Part shown: one piece after another, positions 25,370 to 36,868 of the stretch | Position numbering within the stretch: position 1 is the stretch's first letter | Layout of the letters: each line of letters begins with the position of its first letter | Assembly: GCA_020310875.1 (NCBI GenBank) | Contig: CM035416.1 | Coordinates: 75,367,043 to 75,431,042 of the forward strand | Reading direction: 5' to 3' | Length of the DNA stretch: 64,000 bases | Origin: Ceratopteris richardii | Taxonomy: Eukaryota; Streptophyta; Polypodiopsida; Polypodiales; Pteridaceae | Notes under the pieces: model-generated | What the model was told of the DNA's origin: nothing | The model's input: only the letters and a program-made list of their open reading frames with translations | The model's database searches: none | Position numbers and translations under genes: made by a program

Positions 25370-26310
25370 GGCATGACCTGACGGAAGAAGAAGAGCAAGA
25401 GTTGATTGCCTTGCTAAGAGAATACAGAGATGTATTCGCTTGGAGCTACAAGGACTTGAAGGGTGTAGACCCTGACATATGCTCACACACTATTCCCATG
25501 ACCTCACATGCCGAACCCTGTAAACAAAAGCCATACACATATAACAATAACTATGCTGCTAAGATCAAGGAGGAGATAGATAGATTGGTAGAAGCAGGAT
25601 TTATCTATGAAATTGAGCACACTGAGTGGGTATCCCCCATCGTAGTTGTGCCCAAGAAGAATGGAAAGCTACATGTGTGCATTAACTTGAAGAAGGTTAA
25701 TGCAACCACTATTCGAGATAACTATCCACTTCCTATCACTGAGCATCTACTAGAAAGAGTAGCAGGCAAGGAAGTATACAGTTTCCTTGATGGATTTTCT
25801 GGCTACAATCAGGTAGCCATTGCCCTAGAAGATGAGTATAAGATGGCTTCTGCCACAGTGGGGCATATTTGCTTTTCGAGTAATGCCATTTGGGCTTACC
25901 AATGCTCCTGCAACCTTTCAGAGACTGATGTGCCATGTATTTAAAGAATTCATGAGGAAGAATTTAGAGGTCAATGTTGATGATCTTTGTGCTCATTCCA
26001 ACATTAGACAAACACATATACCTGAGCTCAAGAAAATCTTTGACAAATGTAGAGAATATCAAGTCTGTTTGAACCCAGAAAAGTGTGTTTTCATGGTCAG
26101 GCACGGCAAGATTCTAGAACACATAGTGTCCAAGAATGGCATATCTACGGACGAAGAAAAAGTGAAAGCTATGGCAGAGCTACCTAGGCCAAAGAATGTC
26201 AAGGAAGTACAAGCTTTCATGGGGCATTGTGGTTATTACCGACATTTCATACACATGTACACCATCATAGCAAAGCCTCTATACGGGCTTTTGACTAACT
26301 TTGAGTGAAC
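25370..26310 (+). pseudogene. Gypsy-A reverse transcriptase
   Basis: Gypsy RT begins after the LIALLREYRDVFAWSYKDLKG linker (about 25405-25460). Conserved blocks are EWVSPIVVVPKKNGKLHVCI (near 25625), LKKVNATTIRDNYPLP (near 25690), YSFLDGFSGYNQVAIA (near 25780), the active-site region reading VNVDDLCAHS (near 25972) and the thumb/connection FMGHCGYYRHFI (near 26218). It is broken. Confidence 0.9.
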
Positions 26311-26349
26311 TGATGAATGTGAAAACTCTTTCAGTGAGCTCAAAATAAG

Positions 26350-26800
26350 ATTGTGTTCAACACCAATCTTGACCACACCAAATTGGAATAAGCCCTTTCA
26401 TGTTCACGTGGACGCATCCAATTATGCTATTGGATGTGTACTCGCACAACCTATAGGCGAAGGTAATATGGATCTTCCAATTGCCTATGCTAGTAGACAG
26501 TTAAATGCAGCTGAACGGAATTATACCACTATTGAGAGAGAAGGATTAGGCATGGTGTACGCGGTTAAAAAGTTTAGACACTATTTGCTTGCAAATAAGT
26601 TTAAATTTTTTTACTGACCATCAAGCATTGTTATATCTCCTGAACAAGCCATGCAATATAGGTAGATTGGTGAGATGGTTTCTCTTGCTAATGGAATACA
26701 ACTTTGAGGTTGTGGTGAGGAAAGGAAAGACTCACCTGAGAGCAGACCATCTCTCTAGGCTTACGTCTGAAGAAGCCCCACAAGGAGTATCAGATGATCT
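26350..26800 (+). pseudogene. Gypsy-A RNase H
   Basis: Gypsy RNase H with HVHVDASNYAIGCVLAQ (near 26400), AYASRQLNAAERNYTTIERE (near 26485), TDHQALLYLLNKP (near 26617) and the end RADHLSRL (near 26742). It would remove the RNA strand during replication. It is broken. Confidence 0.9.
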
Positions 26801-27029
26801 TCCTGATGCTTACCTGTTTAATTTGGAAGTTGTACCTCAGTGGGCTAAGACACTAGTGCCAGTATTGACATACGGGCCTAATCACCCAGTCATAAACACT
26901 CAAGATAGAGAGGTATTAAAGGCCCAAAAGTACCACATCATGGCAGGGAGTATGTACAAGCATACAGATCAAGGCATATTAGCCTGTTGTGTGGAAGAGG
27001 ATGAGTACGCAAAATGGTTGCAATTAACA

Positions 27030-28490
27030 CATGTAGGTGCATTAGAGCAACATTACTCAAGGCAACGAACCATAGAGACACTAAGGAGACTAGGAGTGCA
27101 TTGGCCAACTATGGAAGCAGATGTTCATAGGTTGTGCAAGGAATGCCCAGTCTGTCGTATTAGACCACCTATGGAGCACGCAACATTGTACCAAGTGTCT
27201 CTAGTACTAGATTGGAGTGAACCATTAGTAGCCTTTCTGAGGATGAAAACATTCCCTCAAGACATGACTTTGGCTAGGAAAAGAAGTTTAGAACAAGAAG
27301 CCCTAGACTACTCACTCATTTGAGATAGCTTATACAAGCGTGGTAAGGATGGTTACCTAAGATTGTGTGTTCATGAGAGTGAATACCTTAAGATCCTGGA
27401 AGCTGCTCACCAAGGTGTAGCAGGAGGACACTTTGGACTGGATGGGGTGATCAAGGCAATTCTATTTGCAGGATTATGGTGGCCAACCCTTCACATGGAT
27501 GCACATACCTATGTGAAACGGTGTGATGTTTGTCAGCAAACTCAGTATCTTATACGCAAAGATGAGATGCCTTTGAAATCTATGATGGGTGGACGTGCAT
27601 TCTCTAAGTGGGGAATAGACTTTCTTGGTCCTATTAATCCCCCAGCTAAGGGTTCACATGTTGAATATATCATTGTGGCCACTGACTATCTAACCAAGTG
27701 GGTAGAGGTAAAAGCCACCTCAAAGAATGATGCCCAAACGTCAGCCAAGTTCTTATTTGAGAATGTGTTCACAAGGTACGGGCTACCTATCGAGCTAGTA
27801 AGTGATAGAGGGACTCACTTCTTGAATAAAGTTATTGAAAATCTGCTCCAAGAATTCTTGGTAGTACACAAGAAGTCTGCCCCCTATCACCCACAAGCTA
27901 ATGGCCAGGCTGAGAGCACAAATAAGATTCTATGCAATGTGTTGACAAAACTAGTGAATAATAGACGCTCTGATTGGGACAAATAGCTACACCATGTTGT
28001 TTGGGCATATAGAGTTGCCTATAAAACGATACTCCAAGCCACTCCCTTTCAAATGGTATTCGGTCAAAATGGAGTGCTACCATTGGACTTCTTGATACCT
28101 ACACTGAAACTAGCACAAGAGCATGATTGGACAGGCCATGAGCTCTCCTCTAGAATCTTTGATCTTGAACGATTGGGTGAAACACGATTGAGAGCGGCGG
28201 TAGGAATATACGCAACCAAGAAGAGGCAAAAAGCATATTTCGATGCACATGTGAAGGATAAGGGCTTAAAAGCTGGAGACCTAGTTTTGTTCTACACCTT
28301 GAAGCAACATGCACGGAAATTAGAGAAGAGAGGCTATGGACCTATGATCATAAATAGGATCTCAACGAGTGGAGCAGATCAGCTAGCTACACTAGAAGGT
28401 GATGTCCTCCCTAGTTACATCAGTGGATGCAGAGTCAAGTTATATCAAGAACCCCTGACTGAAGAGATGCTAAATCGACTCAACACTGCC
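27030..28490 (+). pseudogene. Gypsy-A integrase with two zinc-binding motifs
   Basis: Two HHCC-like motifs occur in series. The first (about 27030-27160) reads HVGALEQHYS...VHWPTMEADVH...CKECPVC. The second (about 27405-27535) reads HQGVAGGHFG...GLWWPTLHMDAH...CDVCQQ. The catalytic core follows, with GIDFLGPINPP (near 27613), ATDYLTKWVEV (near 27678), SDRGTHFLNK (near 27801) and HPQANGQAESTN (near 27888), then a C-terminal part to about 28490 that lacks a clear chromodomain. Integrase would insert the cDNA. The second motif is the better match to the standard domain. It is broken. Confidence 0.87.
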
Positions 28491-28734
28491 AAGAAACGCA
28501 AGGTAGAAGAGAAACGAATTCGAGAAGAGGCACAGGCAAAAGCATTGGAATGCATCCGAAGGATGAAATTGAGAAGACAGGGCAGAGAGTGGCCTAGGAC
28601 AGAGGCCTATGCAGCTCAAGGATATCATATGGCTATGTGTGAAGTTTCAAGTATTAACTCTCATAGAATAGTTGATCGACGTCCTTTTGTAACCTTAGAG
28701 ATAGGACGAGTGCAAGGACTGTACGGCCCTTGAC

Positions 28735-29080
28735 TGACTCAGGTGCAGCCTAGTGCTGTCAAACTTTCTTACTGTCGAGAATTGAACTTAAATGTCAATC
28801 CTGTGGAAGCATATCTCATAGGATTGGGAGGTGTGGAAACCCCTTGCATGGGCGAGGTGGAACTTCCCCTCTACATTCAAGATGTTTTAATGACAGTTAA
28901 AGTACTAGTGTGTCAAGATGAGGATCTCACTTAGCCTCTTGTCTTGGGTCAAGACTGGATCTATGATCATGCAGTCAACCTAATCCTAAGAAGTGGACTT
29001 CTTCAGGTCTGGGCGAATCGGAACCACATTACGCTTGAATTAGAGAATGAAGCACTCAAGAAACTAGGTCAGGCATGATC
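28735..29080 (+). pseudogene. Gypsy-A second retropepsin-like region, downstream of integrase
   Basis: Between integrase and the extra ORFs, a TDSGA-like motif near 28735 is followed by YLIGLGGVETPCMGEVELPL (near 28810-28870), a V-K-V-L-V strand, and PLVLGQDWIYDHAVNL (near 28939-28985). This is the layout of an aspartic protease fold: flap, second-half strands and an LG-DW-type motif. It is separate from the standard protease at 24035-24560. The role is unknown; it could be a decayed duplicate or a captured second protease. Assignment is by motif order only. Confidence 0.5.
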
Positions 29081-29089
29081 TCCCGATCC

Positions 29090-29790
29090 TTCCAGGAGTA
29101 CACATGAAGATGACCATGCTATTCTTGTCCAAAACTATGTGCTGCAGAGGGATGATTATCTCAACAAAGAAGTCAAGGATACGATGGAACCCCCTTCTTT
29201 TCCAAAGGCCATCGAGATGCAGCAACCAAACGCAGATCAAATACAGAAGGAGCAGAGTACTACCTATGTTGGAGGCCAAAAGAAAGTACGAAGCAAGATG
29301 TCTCAGCCATTGAAACAAGTGTGGGTGCGGAAAGGCGAGCATCCTGTTGCAATCAAGCCACCAACACGGGCAAGACTTCTTATTGGTAGTCAACAACACG
29401 ACACTAATAATAAGTCTTTCAAAAATTCTTCTGCAAAAGTGAAGTCTATTTGGGTACCCAAGAAGTCGATGAAGGCGGGCCCACAATCAAGACAAATTTG
29501 GGTGCCTAAGGCTTGCTTGCGGGCTCAAATAGTCACACCCAAACCACACCATGTACAACATGGTTCATTCACTCGAACAGCTGATACCCACTCTTACTCA
29601 ACATGCACGAACACATATTTGTCCATGATCATGAGCAGAATCACTTGTAAATGGGTCCCTGAAAAGCCTCATTTCCAAGCAGACACTCTTCTAAAGCCCT
29701 CCAGAGTTTCCACAAAATCAAAACCAAAACCCATCCACTGTGTTTGGCAACCCAAAGCTTGTAATAAACCCCCCGACCTCCATTTGTAAA
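29090..29790 (+). pseudogene. Gypsy-A region with repeated W-V-P-K motifs
   Basis: A basic, low-complexity coding stretch in which a short motif recurs about five times: KQVWVRKG, KSIWVPKK, RQIWVPKA, CKWVPEK and HCVWQPKA (about 29309-29760), spaced 20-60 residues apart. Similar KxWVPK peptides are known from the gag-side region of some plant LTR elements, where they are thought to mediate nucleic-acid or assembly contacts. The match to a domain is not established. Confidence 0.5.
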
Positions 29791-30014
29791 TCCATCTCCA
29801 CTTACTAACTACATCATTCCCACAATGCATCTTTCGATTCAGCTCTAGTCATGCACTAACTACGTGCACAATCACCGAGCACTCGCTAACATACTAACCT
29901 ATCACTAAGCACTCATGTTAATGTTGTAACGGGGACAAAAATTGTTCTACCTTGTCCTTTACAATGTTAACACATTCTTCTATATTCTCATAGAACCAGA
30001 AAGCAAGCCATAAC
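29791..30014 (+). other. Gypsy-A spacer before the downstream ORF
   Basis: About 220 bp, AT-rich, without recognised motifs, between the W-V-P-K region and the start of the downstream ORF. It may carry a splice acceptor or subgenomic start for that ORF, as known for extra ORFs of plant Gypsy elements; nothing in the sequence proves this. Confidence 0.4.
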
Positions 30015-31070
30015 ATGGCAGAAGCAGGAGGCACTAGTTCCCACGTAGGGTCTAGCACCCAAATTGTGGATATTGAAACGCTCCTTCTTGAACCACAACT
30101 CACCGAGAGGCCTTAGGAATTCAGAGCGGTGCATGTGCTTCCCATTCAGAATCCTTTGCAGGGGCACACGTCACAAGTTGGCAAACATGCAGACTGGTTC
30201 AGTGATGTTGCAGGTCCATTAGGAGAAGGAACATACTTCTGGGAAGCTGAATTAGAGTTTAGTGGAAAGTGGGGGAGGTATCATTTCTTCACCCGTGAAT
30301 TCGAGAACTATCAGGATGCAGAAGTAATGAGATATGTCTAGACCAAGGCGGGATTGGATAGCTATTTTAGGGCACTCTTACCTAAGCCTGATTTCTTGCG
30401 TTGTTCCTATTTGATCAGTACCATTACCCCTAGCAGAGCTAAGGGAGGTGATAGTACTTTTGTGCTACCCTCACTAACCCCAGACCACGAGTTAAAAAGA
30501 TTCAAACCGACCCTCAACCTAGTGCGGGAGGCCTTGGATATGCATGGGATGCACATTCCTACAGAGAAGGAAACAATGATCCCTAGAAGGATGAAACATA
30601 AAGATCTTAACAAGTTCATGGATATGGTCGCTATGACACCTAACATAGCCCTCCACCTACGTACAGTCATGCAACATTTTGCCTTTCCAGCACAGGAGCG
30701 ATTCACCATGCCACCCAAAAGAATTTTGTTTAGCCTATATTTAGCGAAAACAGAAAATCTCACAATTAACCTCCCACACTGGATCGTCGATCAAATACAC
30801 TTAGCACATCAGCGTTGGAATAAGAAACATAAGAATGTGCTTCATGGATGTTGTGCACTGACAAGGATAATTTACAGATGCTTAGCATATGATGTACCTA
30901 TCCAAAGAGCCCTAGTGTGGTCCCGAGCCCAGGAATTCCAAAGACAGCTATCAACAACAGGGCCACCTTCAAAGAAAATGAGGGGTTCAGTTCAAATACC
31001 CTGTGCACAAGCAAGGGGTGCCACCCTCACACCAGAGGTGACACCACCTCAGACAAGACGTGTCTGACCA
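30015..31070 (+). pseudogene. Gypsy-A downstream ORF, N-terminal domain (Transposase_32-like?)
   Basis: Starts MAEAGGTSSHVGSSTQIVDI at 30015. It contains a Trp/aromatic-rich region (FWEAELEFSGKWGRYHFFTREF, about 30237-30300) and a helical region (LNLVREALDMHGMHIPTEKE to about 30580; IALHLRTVMQHFAFPAQERF near 30645; PHWIVDQIHLAHQRW near 30777). The overall layout recalls the 'putative plant transposon protein' domain (PF20167) that accompanies some plant retroelements. It sits where Athila-like elements keep an env-like ORF, but I see no signal peptide or membrane segment. It is broken. Confidence 0.55.
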
Positions 31071-33080
31071 TTTACGATTCGCCTTCCCAGACAGATTGCA
31101 GAAGGAACAAATTTAGTTTTCCCTCCGATTCCCATCAACTTGGAGTTCCCACAAGGCTACACCCTAGCTGATTTGAAAGATGAAGAAATCGCCCGCATGA
31201 TTAATGAGTCTAACCTGGAGACAGAAGCAGAGCAGACCCAAGGACCACAACCCACTACAACAACTTCAGCCCCGACCCAACCGGAAGTAGTAGAAGTAGA
31301 AGAGGATGAAGAAGAGATAGAAGAAGAAGAAGCAAACGAGGAACATGATCAAGAATATGACAAACTTTCAGAACTAGCAAGTGCCCCAGCCTATTCGGCA
31401 CAAATAAAAAGATTGTATGAAACCATGAAGCGAGTCCAGGAACATCACAAGCTGTCGCTCGAAACAGGCAAGGTGCTAATGAGCTAGATGTTAGGAGAGG
31501 AAGGCGTATATGAAATGTTTATTGAATCCATGAACCTGCACGCGGACGCGGTGGGCTTGGATGAAGCCATTCATTCAGCTATGGCTTATATCCATCGCTT
31601 TGAGAAACGGGTGCCTACCTGTCCCATGCGCTCCGGCAAGCAGATTCACATGAATGTATCAGCACAAGGAGACACTAGACAGACAGAGGAACACGAGGAG
31701 GCACCATCATCACCACCGTCACCACCTCTCACTACACAATTCACTTCACCACATGGCACTACCATCCCCACTTCCACCATTACCACATATGTCATGGGAA
31801 TTCCTCTCTCTCCCGGCATCCAATTCGGAGGAGTTACCATGCCCACTTTCACAACACTATTCACGAACATCACATCCACCCCACCCACTATCCCCATCTA
31901 CATGGTCACACACATGTTTGACACCATGGAAACATCACCAGCCACATCACCACTCCCTCCCCCCACGCAGCCCCAATCTCCCATACCCCCTCCACCCACA
32001 TCACCACTTGACTCCACATCATTCACGATTCCCTTTCCCTTCCCCATTCCCCCTCCATCCTCTCCTTTCCATGCATTCTTTAATGTAAATAATATGTTTT
32101 TGACGTTACATGAATGTGTGTATCAACTACAGAGTGAGTATCAGGCTCTCGAAGACCGTCATCATCAACTAACTACAAATCACCAACAACTACAGAGGCG
32201 GCTTACAACTATAGAAGACAAAAATGCTGACCTCAATCAACACTACACCACACTCGAGCAGGCCCATCAAACCCTCCTGGAGACACCCCAACCATCACAG
32301 TTGCCAGTCGTCAAAAAACTCGAAGCTTTACTTGAAGTCTACCAAACAGATAATCTAAGAGTCCGGCGTAATTTGAACCTACTCAGAAAACACATGGCTA
32401 CCGCCCTTGAAGAGAACAAGCGTCTGCAGAAGCAAAATGAAGAAAACCTAGAAGCCGTAATGGAAGGCTCGCCCCACGAGATTGACCCAGAACAGTTTAA
32501 AGCAGTCCCCTCAGATACAATGAAGACAATCCTGGAAAGCTATGCTGATCTAGTAGAAGCACATGATGATATGGAAAAGGAACGAGATGCACTACGCCGC
32601 CAGCTCAAGAACAGGAGGAACAACCCAAGGTCATAGAGACAGCATCGACTTCAGAGGAGGTAAAGGCATTAAAGGATCAGGTGGAAGAATTGCAAAAGAA
32701 GATACTTGAGCATGAAAGACAACCCTCTCCAATTATAGAACCAGAGCCAGATGAATTGGTGCCCATTGAGGTGGATGAGTCGTATGAGGAACCATATGTT
32801 CCTATGCCGATGCCAGGAGGTCAGCAAACCTCGGAAGGAGTGGACACCCTGGAAGTCGAGGCACCCGAATGGCTTCAAAAACTCGAAAAGACAACTAAAA
32901 CCCACGAAGATCGAGTGGCAGTCCAAATCCAATCAATGTCTAAATTGGAGGACACTATCATAAACTCAGAATACTTCTGGAACATGTCACACCACCGCTG
33001 GATAGGCACTAACGATGATCAATACCTGCCCTATTGTGTTCTCTTGGCTGACTACAATGCGGAGATTCAACGATGATGTG
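31071..33080 (+). pseudogene. Gypsy-A downstream ORF, acidic, proline-rich and coiled-coil part
   Basis: Three low-complexity segments follow each other. The first is an acidic tract (EEEIEEEEANEEHDQEYDK-like, about 31290-31370). The second is a Pro/Thr/Ser-rich tract (about 31690-32060). The third is a long heptad-rich stretch (about 32080-32630, for example LHECVYQLQSEYQALEDRHH and LEENKRLQKQNEENLEAV) that should form a coiled coil. A further charged segment runs to 33080. The arrangement suggests a structural or assembly protein. No enzyme motif was seen. It is broken. Confidence 0.55.
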
Positions 33081-33916
33081 GCAAAGCCCCGACTTTCGCC
33101 ACACAATTTGGTCCTGACGATCTGCCTGAACATACCAAACAAGGGTCAACTTTTCAACCCACCTGGAGGATCCGTCTTCTTGAGACCTATCCCGAAATTG
33201 TTCGTACCTGGAATAACACGCAGCTATTTATCAAATATAACCCCTGTTATGTTCCAGTCCTCCGAAGATGCACGTGGCCCGAGTTTTCCATTGCTGTCAA
33301 GAATGTCAAAGGTTGTGCAAAGTGGTTAAATTATGTCTATCTAGCACCTCCACAAGGACCTCCCACCGTTGCTTATATGATTTCTACAATCCGTCACTGG
33401 AGCCTTCGACTACGGAACACACCTGATGTGATGGCACAGATGTGCATGGAGATCTTTGAATTAATGATGATCATATTCAGAACATTCAAAAACATCAAAG
33501 ACCCCCATTTCTCAGGAGTTGGCTTCACTGCAGGCAACCTAGACCTGGTATATGACATGAGCACCACCCCCTCAATAAAGGTAATATATGCCTGACACGC
33601 AAGAATAAAATACCTCCCACCTTGCTTCAAGCAGACCTTCGAGGAGATGTTTGTCATAGGGTTCTAGGAATATCACTCAGAAATATTCGTACCCAAGCCC
33701 TCACATCTCCTCCAACTATTCGCTGTGGAGAGGACCATCCACTCAGATAAATTGCGGGTGCCACATCCAGATGTTCTAGGTCCAGTGGATTGGGATGCAT
33801 TGTTAACAGATCTAGCACGGGGGCTGCGACTAGAAGAACACCACCTTGCTTCAGATGTGGTTCAATACTACATCCAATGCTCAGCTAGACAAGGGTCTGT
33901 CAGAGACGACATGCAC
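33081..33916 (+). pseudogene. Gypsy-A downstream ORF, C-terminal part
   Basis: Coding-like sequence up to the polypurine tract, including HWSLRLRNTPDVMAQMCMEI (about 33395-33455) and GPVDWDALLTDLARGLRLEE (about 33780-33840). No domain was recognised. Position directly before the 3' LTR and continuous codon-like composition support it as the end of the extra coding region of Gypsy-A. It is broken. Confidence 0.45.
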
Positions 33917-33933
33917 GAGAGAGGGGGGGGGGG
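33917..33933 (+). other. Gypsy-A polypurine tract
   Basis: GAGAGAGG followed by a run of G directly before the TGTTGG start of the 3' LTR. Confidence 0.9.
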
Positions 33934-34572
33934 TGTTGGCAGTAGTCAAGGCACCCAAGGACTCACAAGACAAGGAAGCCAAAGAAGGGAGCCAGAGTGG
34001 AGAGAAGGCACAAGCAGGCAAAGTACTCAATGAAGATCTGGTAAATAGGCCATCCAAAATTTCCAACCAAACCTCAATTGAACAGTGATTTTCATCACTA
34101 CCAGAATCTTGTAAATACCATTTTTGGATAGTTTTGCTCCATTTTGTGCAAGCCAAGGAGTCCTTGAACTTGAGGAGCATTAGAAGTACCTACCTATCAA
34201 TTTTCATATTTTTTAGACTCCATTTGAGCCCTCAAATAGGTCCTAGAACCTAATGTTTAACTAGGCCGGACACTAGGTCTGGACAGGGCCAAAAGCTAGT
34301 CAAAAACTATAAATAGAGCTAGAGAGCTCATTTTTGAGGTTAGCTTGTAATAGATTTCAACTTTTGTATGAGCACTTTTGACTAATCTAAAAGAACTCCA
34401 TTGTTTCTCTCTCTTTGTCTTGCCTTGTGTGCGTGTGTGTGTGTGTATGTGTGTGCATGTTGGTGTGCTTCTCACTCACACATTTGTGCCATCACTTGTT
34501 CGAGGTCTTCATACCATCCTCATGTCTTCTCGGATTGACATTAAAGGAGGTGCTACTCATCACTAAGCTACA
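33934..34572 (+). repeat. Gypsy-A 3' LTR
   Basis: 639 bp, about 95% identical by eye to 12205-12842. The TATA-like CTATAAATAG is at about 34308. Satellite DNA follows immediately. Confidence 0.95.
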
Positions 34573-36795
34573 GTGTGTATGCATATGCATGTGTGTATGC
34601 ATATGCATGTGTGTATGCATATGCATGTGTGTATGCATATGCATGTGTGTATGCATATGCATGTGTGTATGCATATGCATGTGTGTATGCATATGCATGT
34701 GTGTATGCATGCACATGTGTGTATGTTTGCATGTGTGTATGCATATGCATTGTGTGTATGCGTATGCATTGTTTATGTGTGTATGCATATGCATGTGTGT
34801 ATGCATATGCATTGTGTATGTGTGTATGCATATGCATGTGTGTATGCATGTGCATGTGTGTATGCATGTGCATGTGTGTATCCATGTGCATGTGTGTATG
34901 CATATGCATGTGTGTATGCATGTGCATGTGTGTATGCATATGCATGTATGTGTGTATGCATTGTGTATGCATTGTGTATGTGTGTATGCGTATGCATTTG
35001 TATGCATTGTGTATGTGTGTATGCATTGTGTATGTGTGTATGCATATGCATGTATGTGTGTATGCATATGCATTGTGTATGTGTGTCTACATATGCATGT
35101 ATGTGTGTATGCATATGCATTGTGTATGTGTGTATGCATTGTGTATGTGTGTATGCATATGCATTGTGTGTATGCATATGCATTGTGTATGTGTGTATGC
35201 ATTGTGTATGTGTGTATGCATGTGCATGTGTGTATGCATATGCATGTACATGTCTATGCATTGTGTATGTGTGCATGCATATGCATGTATGTGTGTATGC
35301 ATATGCATGTGTGTATGCATATGCATTGTGTATGTGTGTATGCATATGCATGTATGTGTGTATGCATATGCATGTGTGTATGCATATGCATTGTGTATGT
35401 GTGTATGCATTGTGTATGTGTGTATGCATATGCATGTGTGTAAGCATATGCATTGTGTCTATGAATATGCATTGTGTATGTGTGTGTGCATTGTGTATGT
35501 GTGTATGCATGTGCATGTGTGTATGCATATGCATGTATGTGTGTATGCATTGTGTATGCATTGTGTATGCATTGTGTATATGTGTATGCATTGTGTATGT
35601 GTGTATGCATATGCATGTATGTGTGTATGCATATGCATGTGTGTATGCATATGCATTGTGTATGTGTGTATGCATATGCATGTATGTGTGTATGCATATG
35701 CATGTGTGTATGCATATGCATTGTGTATGTGTGTATGCATTGTGTATGTGTGTATGCATTGTGTATGTGTGTATGCATATGCATGTATGTATGCATATGC
35801 ATTGTGTGTATGCATATGCATTGTGTATGTGTGTATGCATGTGCATGTGTGTATGCATATGCATGTATGTGTGTATGCATATGCATGTATGTGTGTATGC
35901 ATATGCATGTGTGTATGCATATGCATTGTGTATGTGTGTATGCATATGCATGTGTGTATGCAGATGCATGTGTGTATGCATATGCATTGTGTATGTGTGT
36001 ATGCATATGCACTTGTATGCATATGCATGTGTATGCATATGCATGTGTATGCATATGCATGTGTATGCATATGCATGTGTATGCATATGCATGTGTATGC
36101 ATATGCATGTGTATGCATATGCATGTGTATGCATATGCATGTGTATGCATATGCATGTGTATGCATATGCATGTGTATGCATATGCATGTGTATGCATAT
36201 GCATGTGTATGCATATGCATGTGTATGCATATGCATGTGTATGCATATGCATGTGTATGCATATGCATGTGTATGCATATGCATATGTATGCATATGCAT
36301 GTGTATGCATATGCATTCGTATGCATATGCATGTGTGTATGCATGTGCATGTGTGTATCCATATGCATGTATGTGTGTATGGATATGCATGTGTGTATGC
36401 ATATGCATGTGTGTATGCATATGCATGTGTGTATGCATATGCATGTGTGTATGCATATGCATGTGTGTATGCATATGCATTGTGTATGTGTGTATGCATT
36501 GTGCATGTGTGTATGCATATGCATGTATGTGTGTATGCATATGCATTGTGTATGTGTGTATGAATTGTGTATGTGTGTATGCATATGCATTGTGTGTGCA
36601 TATGCATTGTGTATGTGTGTATGCATATGCATTGTGTATGTGTGTATGCATATGCATGTATGTGTGTATGCATATGCATGTATGTATGTATGCATATGCA
36701 TGTATGTGTGTATGCATATGCATGTGTGTATGCATTTGCATGTGTGTACATTTGTATGTGTGTATGGATATGCATGTGTGTGTTTATACATATGT
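34573..36795. repeat. Alternating purine-pyrimidine satellite, block 3
   Basis: About 2.2 kb of tandem ATGCATATGCATG units. The left part has 18-bp units; the middle mixes these with ATTGTGTATG interruptions; 36011-36325 is a uniform run of about 20 copies of a 16-bp unit, tgtatgcatatgcatg; 18-bp units return after 36330. It is the continuation of block 2, split by Gypsy-A. All six frames stay open over long distances because the unit lacks stop codons, so no protein is called. Confidence 0.95.
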
Positions 36796-36868
36796 GAGTG
36801 TGTATGTATATCTATCTCTCTTTCTCTTATCTCTCTCTATGTCAATCGAAAACAAAAAAATCACTTAC

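Larger units (their letters stand above)
12205..34572 (+). mobile_element. Gypsy-A, large Tat/Athila-like LTR retrotransposon
   Basis: It has two LTRs of 638 and 639 bp (12205-12842, 33934-34572) with TGTTGG...GCTACA ends, and a primer-site region after the 5' LTR resembling the TGGCGCCGTTGCCGGGGA of Athila/Tat elements. A polypurine tract lies before the 3' LTR. Flanking GTGTA and GTGTG are compatible with a 5-bp target duplication but lie in repeat DNA. Order: leader, gag with zinc knuckles, (Copia-A insertion), protease, RT, RNase H, integrase, then about 5 kb of extra coding sequence before the 3' LTR. By eye the LTRs differ at about 32 of 638 positions (about 5%). At a typical plant rate near 1.3e-8 per site per year that is about 2 million years, older if the lineage is slow. 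It is a fossil with many breaks (roughly ten or more). Net length without Copia-A is about 15.9 kb. Confidence 0.93.

Noticed and set aside
30015-33916. Host gene with coiled coil
   Set aside because: It lies between the integrase and the polypurine tract and LTR of Gypsy-A, so it belongs to the element.
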